This document shows, piece by piece, positions 11,113 through 23,733 of a stretch of DNA of 64,000 nt. The position numbers were made by a program, and so were the translations under genes. Within the stretch, counting starts at the first letter, position 1, and every line of letters starts with the position of its first letter. The DNA comes from Astropecten irregularis. Its lineage: Eukaryota > Echinodermata > Asteroidea > Paxillosida > Astropectinidae. Under the pieces are notes generated by a model that saw only the letters and a program-made list of their open reading frames with translations, did not search any database and was not told the origin of the DNA. Where the stretch lies: NCBI GenBank assembly GCA_963971285.1, contig OZ020248.1, forward strand, positions 25,533,764 to 25,597,763. Direction: 5' to 3'.

Positions 11113-12758
11113 TTGGTAAAATGTTACAGATCGAACAAAAGGAAACCAAAATTCTTGCTTGCCCAAGCAAATCTTGTACTGATGTTTGCCGTTCGTCTTT
11201 AGGTCTCATCTTCAGGTGGAACTATATGAACTTTCCTGATGTCGGATGGTGACTAACTGGAGCTGGTGAGCTGATCAAAGAACTTTTTATCTCTGATGAT
11301 GGCTGCTCCTCGGGCATTTGTAGGTGAGGCATGCTTTCCTTTTTACATGTGACTCTCTTGACATTCCCCAGTAGGCCTACACTCTCCACTTCTGGCCTCG
11401 TTCTCATCACTCAAGATCCAGGTTTCATCTTCTTTATTTGAACAGCAACTGACGGAGCATGGCCATGTTGATGTAGAGGCCCAGCTAGATACAAGACTAG
11501 CATGTTCACTAAAAGTAGAACTGACATGCTCAAGACCCTGGGATGCAAGTCCTCGATTGCTGCAGTTGATGAGCTGAGAAACCTGACTGAGGGACTGAGG
11601 GACTGAGGTTGTCTGACGGCCACTCCTTCGCCTTAGGTGAGACATGTTTTATATATTTTTCCTCCAATTCCTTGTAAATCTATCAACCTTGTTTTCACTG
11701 CAGCCTTGTCCTGAAATCGAATCTAATGTTTATCCTTCAATTTATATCTTTTCAGCACAAGCTTGGGAGCTGGGCCATGATGACGTAGAGGCCGAGGGTA
11801 CAAGACCACATGTTCACTAAGGTACGATTAACCCTTCTTTTGCAGTCATGAGCGCTCAAATTGAGCCGTGAACATGTTTCAAGACCCTCGGATGTTGCCC
11901 AACAGACCAGTGCTTGACCGGATGATACTGGCTGGATGTTGATGGGCTGAGAGCTGAGAAACCTGGAACCGAAGGGACTGAGGTTGTCTGACGGCCACTC
12001 CTTCGCCTTAGGTGAGACATGTTTTATTTATGTTTCCTATTCCCTGTAAATCTATCAACCTTGTTTTCACTGCAGCCTTGTCCTGAAACCGAATCTAATG
12101 TTTATCCTTCAATTTATATCTTTTCAGCACAAGCTTGGGAGCTGGGCCATGATGACGTAGAGGCCGAGGGTACAAGACCACATGTTCACTAAGGTACGAT
12201 TAACCCTTCTTTTGCAGTCATGAGCGCTCAAATTGAGCCGTGGACATGTTTCAAGTCCCTCGGAGGTCGCCCAACAGACCAGTGCTTGACCGGATGATAC
12301 TGGCTGGATGTTGATGGATGGGGGGTGAAAGAATTACATGTCACCAAGGTAGGACTAACCATGTTCTCTTTCAGCCAGGAGCGCTCAAATTGAGCCCGGT
12401 GACATGTACAAGATCGACCTACCTTACCCCTACAAGATCATCAAATGAGTGAGTCGCCTCTCTGAGGTCCTTTCGTTCTTGAGGAGGATGACTGGTGGGC
12501 CTATCATCTTCCTTATTTCAATTCTCACTGATCATCTCCACTCCCTGGGGAGTGTTTGCTGTTGACTTATATCCCTCCACGATTCAGAAATTTTAATTAA
12601 ACTGAAAATCTAAAATGCATACTCATTTTTTTCTAGAGGATATTTGAACTATCAAACTTTGTCCTAACGAGAAAACAGTCAGCATTGAACTTGAAGAAAT
12701 TTTTTTTAAGGTAGAATAGGCTAAATGTTTATCTTAGCTTAGGAGTAGGCTAGTGGTG

Positions 12759-13135
12759 GTGCGGCAGATCACATCACACCTTGGCATTGATGCGATCTCT
12801 GTTGTCAAGGGGCTGGACACACCGCCAAGGGGTGTGGGCCTTACCAACGGCTGTTTCAACAGGGCAGTGGCTTGTCTTAAAGATGCAAGTAATCATGGTC
12901 CTCGGCAGGGATAGGGCTGTGGTCTTGTTATCACGAGCGGGTCTAACGTTGGTACGTCCTCTACCGGCCAACGGGCACGAGAGGGCGGCAAGCACAGATG
13001 GTAGGGTACTCCCGAAAGGGGGCGGACCGGACAACGGCGTTGCTCTATGCCTTCGGGCGTAACCTCGTCAAGCGATGGACTCTACAATCCGGATAGCTTG
13101 TTGGGGCTGGTTTCCTGGGACCTTCTCGTTGGTGG
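12759..13135. repeat. GC-rich block, copy 2
   Basis: Almost identical to 9820-10195, including both roughly 90-codon overlapping open frames. Confidence 0.5.
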
Positions 13136-13209
13136 CCCTGTTTAAACTGACCTTACCAGGATAAAGACTTCAAGCTGTACCATAAAAGGTTAGTGATTTT
13201 CACAGAGAA

Positions 13210-13360
13210 TGTAGTATATAACCTCCACTTATTGACATGTTCCAAAATGATCATTAATTTTAGAGTTTGAAAACTAAAACAGGTAGGGTGCAATCCTGAA
13301 TAATGTCGGCAACTTTGTTGTCTTCCGAACTTTGAAGTGGAGGTTATATACTGCATTCCT
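13210..13360. mobile_element. Short foldback element, copy 2
   Basis: Counterpart of 10275-10425 inside the second segmental copy, with the same inverted termini and a few base changes. Confidence 0.6.
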
Positions 13361-13881
13361 AATGCAATTTGTTAAGAATAATTACAAAGTAAGCTGACAA
13401 ATCCAATTTCACTTGTCCAAGCCTAAAACAGAAATCGTGCTGATGGTGACTATTCTGGCATTTATTACAGCATCAAAGTCATGTCCACCCGTCAGTCTCT
13501 TCCCTCTGAAGACAACGTATACAATCAGCCTCTGTTGGAAAAGCCAGACATTCAACTATTTGAATTTGAAATAATTGGTCTTCTTTTCGCAGACTCATAA
13601 TTTTGTCTTGTCTTGTCTTTCTTTGTCTCTGTCTCGATCTGCAGGAGAGCTCAGACCATCTTCACCTGATATTATAAGACGGTTTACATCTTGACGACGT
13701 CTCGAGTCTGGATACAAGTTGATCAGTGAGCACTGCATGACAACTGATGACGTCTCCACTGTGGCTGGCTAGCTGAGGATCCTGAAATTTCTGATAACGT
13801 CTCCTCAGTCATAGGTAAGACATGCTTTCTTTACTTATATGTGCTTCTCTCAACAGTTTAACCAACTAGAGTTGTGGACCT

Positions 13882-14042
13882 GGGGCCTGATGCTTCACTG
13901 ATGCTTTGCAGTCATCACTAAAGCCCAATTCTATCTCTAAACCGAAAATCGATTGCTACTTTTCCTAGCAATTTTCCGTTTAGCGATGGATTTGGGCTTT
14001 TAAGAGCGATAATCGTGGATAAAGTGGGAGTGAAATCGGCCC
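13882..14042. mobile_element. Foldback MITE, copy 2
   Basis: Counterpart of 10963-11112. It begins GGGGCCTGATGCTTCACT and ends AAATCGGCCC, and is more diverged than the central part of the segmental duplication. Confidence 0.6.
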
Positions 14043-14570
14043 TGGTAATACAATTGAACAATAAGGAAACCAAACATGTTGCTTACCGTATTCATGTTTG
14101 GCCTTCGTCTTTATGTCTCATCTTTAGGTGGAACCATATGAACTTTCCTGATGTCGGATGTTTTTACAACTGGTGGAAATGAAGTCATGATACGTACAGA
14201 CTGTTTGGTGAGTTTTGCATGACTGATGACAAAAACGAGCTTTTTATTAAAATTCTGCAGAAATGCTTAAGCTATAACAATTTACCTGCCTCAGCTCAGT
14301 TCAGTCCTACCAAGATGAACGTACCTAGAAGCATAGACCATACGCAGCCTTTTATATAGCTGTCTGCTAAGCAACATGATGAAAAGGTCAGACAATTTAA
14401 CTGACTGGTTCAACCTTTGTCAACTCCTAAGTCTAATCATTGTATGTAATTCAGGTCGTTGTTTTGGTTGAGGAGCAGTTAATAACTTGTATAGGAACCT
14501 GAAATCTGAGCTTTTCTTGTTGTGAATCTGTAATTAATTTGTCAAGGATCTCTCTCTCTCTTCCTTACAG

Positions 14571-15411
14571 ACATGGAAGACCCACGGCGCAGAAGGGAGC
14601 TCACACCCCGCCTGTTCGAAGTCGTAGACCACGGCTAAAGATGGACTACCAAAATAACCCCAATAATCTGAGCCCAGAACGGAAGCTCCCTAAAGGTATG
14701 CCTACGCATTTTGTGGAACTCCAACAGGGGATACATCCTCTCAAGCTCCAGACTGTTAGAGAGGTCCACAAATTCAAACTCATTCTGCTTACCACGTGGT
14801 TTGATTTTCTTAGAAAGGTTACAGGCGTCTCCATCAAAAATTAATTCACAACCTTTCAAAACCTTGTTACTCAACAATCAAAATCATTCAGCGACCTCAC
14901 TTGCTCTGTTGTCAGTCAAGCTTTGGGAGCTGAGCTGCTCAAATTATAAAATATTGATAATTCGGTAGATGATTATCTTTTGATAATTACTACGACCCCG
15001 TCTGGGCAAAAAATATTACATTTGAAAAAAAAAGCAAATCTATACTGGCTTCAAAAGGAATGTATACCACATTGACTGTGGCTAGACAATACGCAGGGCT
15101 GTTGGTAGCAAAACTACTGGAAATGCGCCGTACGGTCGAAAACAGATTCAACTTTTCGAATGAGAATGCAATCTTTGTAGGCCCACTTAATTCACTTGAA
15201 AAAAATCATCGGAAACTGAAATTTGACCTGCACTACATTTAAAAATCCCTCTAAGGACACAATCTTTGGTACAATATGTAATCCTTTTCTTCACTTTTCT
15301 CTTTTTTCCCCTACATACCTGTATATCTTTTCCTGTATCTCAGATGTGGTTGTGAGTCCAGGAGGAAAGGGCCAAGTTACTAACAACCAATCAGCCTCAT
15401 CCAGACTTTAG
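14571..15411 (+). CDS. C-terminal two exons of an unidentified gene
   Basis: Exon 14571-14695 (acceptor TTCCTTACAG, donor GTATGC) joins exon 15344-15411 (acceptor TCCTGTATCTCAG) with matching phase: the final G of the first plus AT gives Asp. The joined tail reads RPRLKMDYQNNPNNLSPERK, then DVVVSPGGKGQVTNNQSASS and stop TAG 15409-15411. It is hydrophilic and Ser/Asn-rich, as in a disordered C-terminus. It may be the 3' end of the gene whose exon remnants fill 8.2-14.2 kb, but I see no proof of linkage. No domain is recognised. Confidence 0.4.
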
Positions 15412-15589
15412 ACGAAAACTTGAAGAAACATCAACCTCTGCAATGTGTGACATTCTGGTCCTTGCCCATCGAAGTGAACTTGAAGGCTGCCTTCTATCCT
15501 TTCTGGAAGCAATATCCTACTTATAGGTTCATGTGTTCTTCATAGTCGTACTCCAAGCGACCAGTTAAATTAATTTCTAACATACTTGT

Positions 15590-17399
15590 AAAACTTAATT
15601 AATTTTTTGGGGTAAAAACGTATTAAAACACGCAAAATGGCATCAGTTGCCATTTTTGATGTTTTTTTGTGTGAAATATTAGAACGATCAAATTTGATCT
15701 TTTCTTGCTGGAAGTGGATGTACTCTCAGACACAAGTACGAGTGATTTCTCTAAGATTTAGAAAGTTGTTTCGGATCATAATTGATAAAAACGGTAAGGG
15801 GTACCCCCTAGTAATTTTTGCTGTTTTGGTGAAAAATAAGAAAGATAAATGAATAAAAATAATCAAACATGATGTTTTCTTGCTGCAAATGTGTTCTTTG
15901 TACTCAAGTAGTTGTGATTTCTGTAAGAATGAGAAACTTTGTATTTTGCATCAACATTGAAAAAACGGTTAGGAGTCCCTCTTGCCATTTTATTGCTGTT
16001 TTGGTGAAAATATAAACTCAGCAAATATGACATTTTGAGACTGGGAATGTGTTCTTTTTACTCCTAGGGACCTGTTCAAGTGATTTGTCAGACATTTGTA
16101 GAACTGCATTTTTGGTCAAAATTTAAATTAAAAAAACCGGCATAGGGGTACCCCTTGCCATTTTTGCTGTTTTGGTGAAAAAATAAACTCATCAAATATG
16201 ATCTTTTCATGCTGGAAATGTTCTTTGTACTCCCAGACACATGAATAAGTGATTTCTGCAAGATTAAGAAACTTTGAATTTTTGTTCAAAATTGATAAAA
16301 ACTGCTTGGGCAAAACTGAGAATAATCCAATTAAGTTCTTTTGATGCTGGAAATGTTTTCTTAGTACTTCTAGCGACCTCTTCAAGAGATTTTTAAGACA
16401 TTTGTAACCTCATTTTTATATCCAAATTGATACAAACGGCAAGGGGTCCCCCTTGCCATTTTTAGTGTTTTTAGTGGTGAAAAAAATAAGCAGATCAAAT
16501 ATGATCTTTTGTCGCTGGAAATGTGTTCTTTGTTCTCTCAGACACAAGTAGGAGCGATTTCTGTAAGATTTATAAACTTTTGGATCCAAATTTATCCAAA
16601 CGGGGTAACCCCTTGCCATATTTGTCATTTTTGGGTGAAAAATCAGAAAGATGAATTATGAATAAAAATGATCCAAAATAAAGATTTCTTGCTGAAAATG
16701 TGTTCTTTGTACTCTCAGACACAAGTACACAAGGGGTTTATGTAAGATTTAGACAGTTTTAATTTCGGGTCAAAATTGCCATTTTTGCTGTTTTGGTGAA
16801 AAAATAAACTGATCAAATATGACATTTTCATGCTCTAAATGTGTTCTTTGTACTCTTCGTACTCTTTGTGACCTGTTAAAGTGATTTTTCGCAGATTTGT
16901 TAAAGTTAATTTTGGGGTCAAAATTAATAATAAAAAAACGGTAAGGGGTACCCCTTGCCATTTTTGCTGTTTTTGGTGAAATAATAAACTGATCAAATAT
17001 CATCTTTTGATGCTAGAAATGTGTTATTTGTACACCTGGGAGACGCGTTTATAAGTGATATCTCCGACATTTTGTAAAATTACTTTTTCTAAGATTGATC
17101 CAGAAGGCCCTAATGGATGTCTACAAGTGAAATGAAGAACTTTCGTGCATAAAAACATATAAATTGGTGTCTTCGAAGGCAATAGAAATTTCAGAACATA
17201 TCAAAAATAGGAAAAAATTGGCAAAAAATGCAAGGGTTGCCGTTTTACAAATTTTGGCAAAATAATTTCCTTTTCTAAAATTGATCCAGAAGGTCGAAAT
17301 TGATGTCTACAACTTAAAAGAAAACAATTCCAAGAATAAAAACGGCAATATAGGGGTCTTTGAAGGCAATAGAAATTATTTCAGAACATATGAAAAATA
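15590..17399. repeat. Diverged palindrome modules, set 2
   Basis: About six irregular tandem modules (about 170-350 bp). Each carries an intact or decayed GGTACC-centred palindrome (near 15796, 16147, 16449, 16605, 16947) and a spacer with TGTTCTTTGTACTCTCAGAC-like sequence. The last part (17100-17399) grades into the spacer type of the main array (CCAGAAGGTC, GATGTCTACAA). Confidence 0.75.
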
Positions 17400-17457
17400 G
17401 GCCAAAATTGGCAAAAACGGCAAGGGGTACCCCTTGCCGTTTTTGCCAATTTTGGCC
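17400..17457. repeat. 58-bp perfect palindrome
   Basis: Each 29-base half reads GGCCAAAATTGGCAAAAACG followed by GCAAGGGGT, and the other half is its exact reverse complement, centred on GGTACC. It is the cleanest copy of the palindrome that punctuates 15.6-34.5 kb. Confidence 0.95.
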
Positions 17458-17559
17458 AAAAAATGACTTTTTCTAAAATTGATCCAGAAGGTCCTAATGG
17501 ATGTCTACAAGTAAATGAACAACTTTCAAGCATAAAAACTGCAATATTACCCCTTGCCG

Positions 17560-17858
17560 TGTGTAATTGATGGTAGCTGTACACATGAAGCCTGTTTGTG
17601 ATTGATGGTAGATGTACATATGAGGCCTGTCTGTGATTGATGGTAGCTATACGTATGCAGCCGGTGTGTGATTGATGGTAGATATACGTATGAGGCCCGT
17701 TTGTGATTGATGATAGATACACGTATGCAGCCCGTGTGTGATTGATGGTAGATATACGTATGAGGCCTGTCTGTGATTGATGGTAGTATTATGCAGCCCG
17801 TGTGTGATTGATGGTAGATATACGTATGAGGCCCGTCTGTGATTGATGGTAGCTATAC
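17560..17858. repeat. 35-bp satellite block A
   Basis: About 8.5 units. It starts with the end-type unit carrying GTACACATGAAGCCTG and ends TAGCTATAC before GGCAAG. Confidence 0.9.
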
Positions 17859-17864
17859 GGCAAG

Positions 17865-18290
17865 GTAGTTCCCACAGTAGTTCCCCAGTATGAAGTAGTG
17901 CCCCCGGTAGTTCCCCTAGTAGTTCCCCCAGTACGAAGTAGTGCCCCCGGTAGTTCCCCCGGTAGTTCCCCAAGTATGGAGTAGTGCCCCCTAGTAGTTC
18001 CCCTAGTAGTTCCCCCAGTACGAAGTAGTGCCCCCGGTAGTTCCCCCGGTAGTTCCCCAAGTATGGAGTAGTGCCCCTAGTAGTTCCCCCACTAGTTCCC
18101 CCAGTACGGAGTCGTGCCCCGGTAGTTCCCCCAGTAGTTCCCCCAGTATGAAGTAGTGCCCCCGGTAGTTCCCCCAGTATGGAGTAGTGCCCCCAGGTAG
18201 TTCCGACAGTAGTTCCCCAGTAGTTCCCCCAGTAGTTCCCCCAGTATGAAGTAGTGCCCCCGGTAGTTCCCCCAGTAGTTCCCCCAGTAT
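17865..18290. repeat. GTAGTTCCCCC minisatellite beside block A
   Basis: A second, unrelated tandem repeat of GTAGTTCCCCCAGTA and AGTAGTGCCCCCG pieces. It starts right after the GGCAAG that closes block A. Its minus-strand open frame (Gly/Tyr/Thr-rich) is a by-product of the repeat. Confidence 0.88.
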
Positions 18291-18563
18291 ATCTACCAAT
18301 ATTTTGCCAAAAAATGACTTTCTCTAAAATCGTTCCAGATGGTCCTAACGGATGTCTACAAGTGAAAGAAACAACTTTCAAGCATAAAAACAGTAATATT
18401 GGTGTCTTAGAAGGCAATAGAAATGATTTCAGAAAGTATACAAAATATGCTAAAATTGGCAAAAAAAATTCTTTTTCTAAAATTGATCCATGAGGTCCTC
18501 ATTGATGTCTACAAGAAAAGGAACAACTTCCAAGCATAAAAAATGCAATATTACCCCTTGCCG
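18291..18563. repeat. Spacer between minisatellite and block B
   Basis: Module of TTGCCAAAAAATGACTT type, shorter (273 bp) than the standard 331-bp spacer. The GGTACC palindrome is missing and replaced by AATTGGCAAAAAAAATTC. Confidence 0.8.
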
Positions 18564-20713
18564 TGTGTAATTGATGGTAGCTGTACACATGAAGCCTGTT
18601 TGTGATTGATGGTAGATAACCGTATGCAGCCTGTCTGTGATTGATGGTAGATATACCTATGAGGTCTGTCTGTGATTGATGGTAGATATACGTATGAGGC
18701 CTGTTTGTGATTGATGTTAGATATACGTATCGAGGCCCGTTTGTGATTGATGATAGATATACGCATGAGGCCTGTCTGTGATTGATGGTAGATATACGTA
18801 TCCAGCCTGTGTGTGATTGATGGTAGATATACGTATGAGGCCTGTTTGTGATTGATGTTAGATATACGTATCGAGGCCCGTTTGTGATTGATGATAGATA
18901 TACGCATGAGGCCTGTCTGTGATTGATGGTAGATATACGTATCCAGCCTGTCTGTGATTGATGGTAGATATACGTATGAAGCTTGTCTGTGATTGATGAT
19001 AGATATACGTATGAGGCCTGTCTGTGATTGATGGTAGATATACGTATGAGGCATGTCTGTGATTGATGGTAGCTATACGTATGAGGCCTGTCTGTGATTG
19101 ATGGTAGCTATACGTATGAGGCATGTCTGTGATTGATGGTAGCTATGAGGCTTGTCTGTGATTGATGGTAGATATACGTATGAAGCTTGTCTGTGATTGA
19201 TGATAGATATACGTATGAGGCATGTCTGTGATTGAAGATAGATATACGTATGAGGCATGTCTGTGATTGATGATAGATATACGTATGAGGCTTGTCTGTT
19301 ATTGATGGTAGATATACGTATGAAGCTTGTCTGTGATTGATGGTAGATATACGTATGCAGCCTGTCTGTGATTGATGGTAGATATACGTATGAGTTCTGT
19401 CTGTGATTGATGGTAGATATACGTATGAAGCTTGTCTGTGATTGATGGTAGATATACGTATGAAGCTTGTCTGTGATTGATGGTAGATATACGTATGAGG
19501 CCTGTCCGTGATTGATGGTAGATATACGTATGAGGCCTGTCTGTGATTGATGGTAGATATACGTATGCAGCCTGTCTGTGATTGATGGTAGCTGTACACA
19601 TGAAGCCTGTTTGTGATTGATGGTAGATATACGTATGAGGCCTGTCTGTGATTGATGGTAGCTATACGTATGCAGCCTGTCTGTGATTGATGGTAGACAT
19701 ACGTATCCAGCCTGTGTGTGTGATTGATGGTAGATATACGTATGAGTTCTGTCTGTGATTGATGGTAGATATACGTATGAAGCTTGTCTGTGATTGATGG
19801 TAGATATACGTATGAAGCTTGTCTGTGATTGATGGTAGATATACGTATGAGGCCTGTCAGTGATTGATGGTAGATATACGTATCCAGCCTGTGTGTGATT
19901 GATGGTAGATATACGTATGAAGCTTGAGTGTGATTGATGGTAGCTATACGTATGAGGCATGTCTGTGATTGATGGTAGCTATACGTATGAGGCCTGTCTG
20001 TGATTGATGGTAGATATACGTATGAAGCTTGTCTGTGATTGATGATAGATATACGTATGAGGCCTGTCTGTGATTGATGGTAGATATACGTATGAGGCAT
20101 GTCTGTGATTGATGGTAGCTATACGTATGAGGCCTGTCTGTGATTGATGGTAGCTATACGTATGAGGCATGTCTGTGATTGATGGTAGCTATGAGGCCTG
20201 TCTGTGATTGATGGTAGATATACGTATGAAGCTTGTCTGTGATTGATGATAGATATACGTATGAGGCATGTCTGTGATTGAAGATAGATATACGTATGAG
20301 GCATGTCTGTGATTGATGATAGATATACGTATGAGGCTTGTTTGTTATTGATGGTAGATATACCTATGAAGCTTGTCTGTGATTGATGGTAGATATACGT
20401 ATGCAGCCTGTCTGTGATTGATGGTAGATATACGTATGAGTTCTGTCTGTGATTGATGGTAGATATACGTATGAAGCTTGTCTGTGATTGATGGTAGATA
20501 TACGTATGAAGCTTGTCTGTGATTGATGGTAGATATACGTATGAGGCCTGTCCGTGATTGATGGTAGATATACGTATGAGGCCTGTCTGTGATTGATGGT
20601 AGATATACGTATGAGTTCTGTCTGTGATTGATGGTAGATATACGTATGAGGCCTGTCTGTGATTGATGGTAGCAATACGTATGCAGCCTGTGTGTGATTG
20701 ATGGTAGCTATAC
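18564..20713. repeat. 35-bp satellite block B
   Basis: About 61 units in a mosaic of variants (GAGGCC, GAAGCT, GAGGCA, GCAGCC, GAGTTC, TCCAGC after the TACGTAT core). The first unit is the GTACACATGAAGCC end type. Its distal part repeats in blocks C and D. Confidence 0.9.
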
Positions 20714-21044
20714 GGCAAGCCCTTGCCGTTTTTGCCTATTTTGGCAAAAAAATGACTTTTTCTAAAACTGTTCCAGAGGGTCCTAATGGATGTCTACAAG
20801 TGAAAGAAGCAACTTTCAAGCATGAAAACAGCAATATTGGTATCTTAGAAGGCAATAGAAATGATTTCAGAAAATATCAAAAAAAGGCAAAATTGGCAAA
20901 AACGGCAAGGGGTACCCCTTGCCGTTTTTGCCAATATTGGCCCAAAAATGACTTTTTCTAAAATTGATCCAGAAGGTCCTTATTGATGTCTACAAGTAAA
21001 GGAAAAATTTTCAAGCATAAAAAATGCAATATTACCCCTTGCCG
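20714..21044. repeat. Palindromic spacer B/C (331 bp)
   Basis: It begins GGCAAGCCCTTGCCG, carries the GGTACC-centred palindrome (44 bp perfect, centre 20912/20913), and ends ATTACCCCTTGCCG. Confidence 0.9.
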
Positions 21045-23402
21045 TGTGTGATTGATGGTAGATATACGTATGAAGCTTGTCTGTGATTGATGATAGATAT
21101 ACGTATGAGGCATGTCTGTGATTGAAGATAGATATACGTATGAGCCCTGTCTGTGATTGATGGTAGATATACGTATGAGGCCTGTCTGTGATTGATGGTA
21201 GATATACGTATGATGCCTGTTTGTGATTGATGGTAGCTATACGTATGCAACCTGTGTGTGATTGATTGTAGATATACGTATGAGGCTTGTCGGTGAATGA
21301 TGGTAGCTATACGTATGAAGCTTGTCTGTGATTGATGGTAGATATACGTATGAAGCTTGTCTGTGATTGATGGTAGATATACGTATGAGGCCTGTCCGTG
21401 ATTGATGGTAGATATACGTATGAGGCCTGTCTGTGATTGATGGTAGATATACGTATGAGTTCTGTATGTGATTGATGGTAGATATACGTATGAGGCCTGT
21501 CCGTGATTGATGGTAGCTATACGTATCCAGCCTGTGTGTGATTGATGGTAGATATACGTACGAAGCTTGAGTGTGATTGATGGTAGCTATACGTATGAGG
21601 CATGTCTGTGATTGATGGTAGCTACACGTTTGAGGCCTGTCTGTGATTGATGGTAGATATACGTATGAAGCTTGTCTGTGATTGATGGTAGCTATACGTA
21701 TGAGGCCTGTCTGTGATTGATGGTAGATATACGTATGAAGCTTGTCTGTGATTGATGATAGATATACGTATGAGGCCTGTCTGTGATTGATGGTAGATAT
21801 ACGTATGAAGCATGTCTGTGATTGATGGTAGCTATACGTATGAGGCCTGTCTGTGATTGATGGTAGCTATACGTATGAGGCATGTCTGTGATTGATGGTA
21901 GCTATGAGGCCTGTCTGTGATTGATGGTAGATATACGTATGAAGCTTGTCTGTGATTGATGATAGATATACGTATGAGGCATGTCTGTGATTGATGATAG
22001 ATATACGTATGAGGCTTGTCTGTTATTGATGGTAGATATACGTATGAAGCTTGTCTGTGATTGATGGTAGATATACGTATGCAGCCTGTCTGTGATTGAT
22101 GGTAGATATACGTATGAGTTCTGTCTGTGATTGATGGTAGATATACGTATGAAGCTTGTCTGTGATTGATGGTAGATATACGTATGAGGCCTGTCCGTGA
22201 TTGATGGTAGATATACGTATGAGGCCTGTCTGTGATTGATGGTAGATATACGTATGCAGCCTGTCTGTGATTGATGGTAGCTGTACACATGAAGCCTGTT
22301 TGTGATTGATGGTAGATATACGTATGAGGCCTGTCTGTGATTGATGGTAGCTATACGTATGCAGCCTGTCTTTGATTGATGGTAGACATACGTATCCAGC
22401 CTGTGTGTGTGATTGATGGTAGATATACGTATGAGTTCTGTCTGTGATTGATGGTAGATATACGTATGAAGCTTGTCTGTGATTGATGGTAGATATACGT
22501 ATGAAGCTTGTCTGTGATTGATGGTAGATATACGTATGAGGCCTGTCAGTGATTGATGGTAGATATACGTATCCAGCCTGTGTGTGATTGATGGTAGATA
22601 TACGTATGAAGCTTGAGTGTGATTGATGGTAGCTATACGTATGAGGCATGTCTGTGATTGATGGTAGCTATACGTATGAGGCCTGTCTGTGATTGATGGT
22701 AGATATACGTATGAAGCTTGTCTGTGATTGATGATAGATATACGTATGAGGCCTGTCTGTGATTGATGGTAGATATACGTATGAGGCATGTCTGTGATTG
22801 ATGGTAGCTATACGTATGAGGCCTGTCTGTGATTGATGGTAGCTATACGTATGAGGCATGTCTGTGATTGATGGTAGCTATGAGGCCTGTCTGTGATTGA
22901 TGGTAGATATACGTATGAAGCTTGTCTGTGATTGATGATAGATATACGTATGAGGCATGTCTGTGATTGAAGATAGATATACGTATGAGGCATGTCTGTG
23001 ATTGATGATAGATATACGTATGAGGCTTGTTTGTTATTGATGGTAGATATACCTATGAAGCTTGTCTGTGATTGATGGTAGATATACGTATGCAGCCTGT
23101 CTGTGATTGATGGTAGATATACGTATGAGTTCTGTCTGTGATTGATGGTAGATATACGTATGAAGCTTGTCTGTGATTGATGGTAGATATACGTATGAAG
23201 CTTGTCTGTGATTGATGGTAGATATACGTATGAGGCCTGTCCGTGATTGATGGTAGATATACGTATGAGGCCTGTCTGTGATTGATGGTAGATATACGTA
23301 TGAGTTCTGTCTGTGATTGATGGTAGATATACGTATGAGGCCTGTCTGTGATTGATGGTAGCAATACGTATGCAGCCTGTGTGTGATTGATGGTAGCTAT
23401 AC
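21045..23402. repeat. 35-bp satellite block C
   Basis: About 67 units. The order of unit variants matches block D with an offset of 2689 bp over most of its length. Confidence 0.9.
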
Positions 23403-23733
23403 GGCAAGCCCTTGCCGTTTTTGCCTATTTTGGCAAAAAAATGACTTTTTCTAAAACTGTTCCAGAGGGTCCTAATGGATGTCTACAAGTGAAAGAAGCA
23501 ACTTTCAAGCATGAAAACAGCAATATTGGTATCTTAGAAGGCAATAGAAATGATTTCAGAAAATATCAAAAAAAGGCAAAATTGGCAAAAACGGCAAGGG
23601 GTACCCCTTGCCGTTTTTGCCAATATTGGCCCAAAAATGACTTTTTCTAAAATTGATCCAGAAGGTCCTTATTGATGTCTACAAGTAAAGGAAAAATTTT
23701 CAAGCATAAAAAATGCAATATTACCCCTTGCCG
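23403..23733. repeat. Palindromic spacer C/D (331 bp)
   Basis: Same sequence as spacer B/C, 2689 bp downstream of it. Confidence 0.9.

Larger units (their letters stand above)
8220..11250 (+). pseudogene. Segmental duplication copy 1 with exon-like segments
   Basis: First copy of a tandem unit repeated about 2.94 kb downstream. It contains pieces that look like spliced exons: 8569-8682 (114 bp, phase 1-1, acceptor TCTCTTTCAG, donor GTGAGA), segments starting after TTTTTTCAG near 8806 and TTTTCAG near 9187, 9435-9509 (RSAQIEPGDMYKIDLPYPH in one frame), 10222-10248 (DKDFKLYHK) and 10541-10618 (ending NQPLLEKPDI and TAA). Two of the segments are themselves duplicated about 380 bp apart. I do not recognise the protein, and several copies carry stops or frame changes, so this may be a decayed or reshuffled gene. 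Confidence 0.4.
11255..14165 (+). pseudogene. Segmental duplication copy 2 with exon-like segments
   Basis: Second copy of the 2.94-kb unit; equivalent points at 9842 and 12781 differ by exactly 2939. Exon-like pieces recur near 11521-11637 (frame disrupted), 11757, 12127, 12374-12448 (stop in place of the glycine codon after KIIK), 13161-13187 and from 13480. In the last piece the stop of copy 1 is a CAA codon, so the frame runs on to a TAA 18 codons further. The copies clearly drift apart as coding sequence. Confidence 0.4.

Noticed and set aside
9835-13062. Paired 86- and 93-codon ORFs in the GC-rich block
   Set aside because: Overlapping on opposite strands in both copies, identical because of the duplication; no domain recognised.
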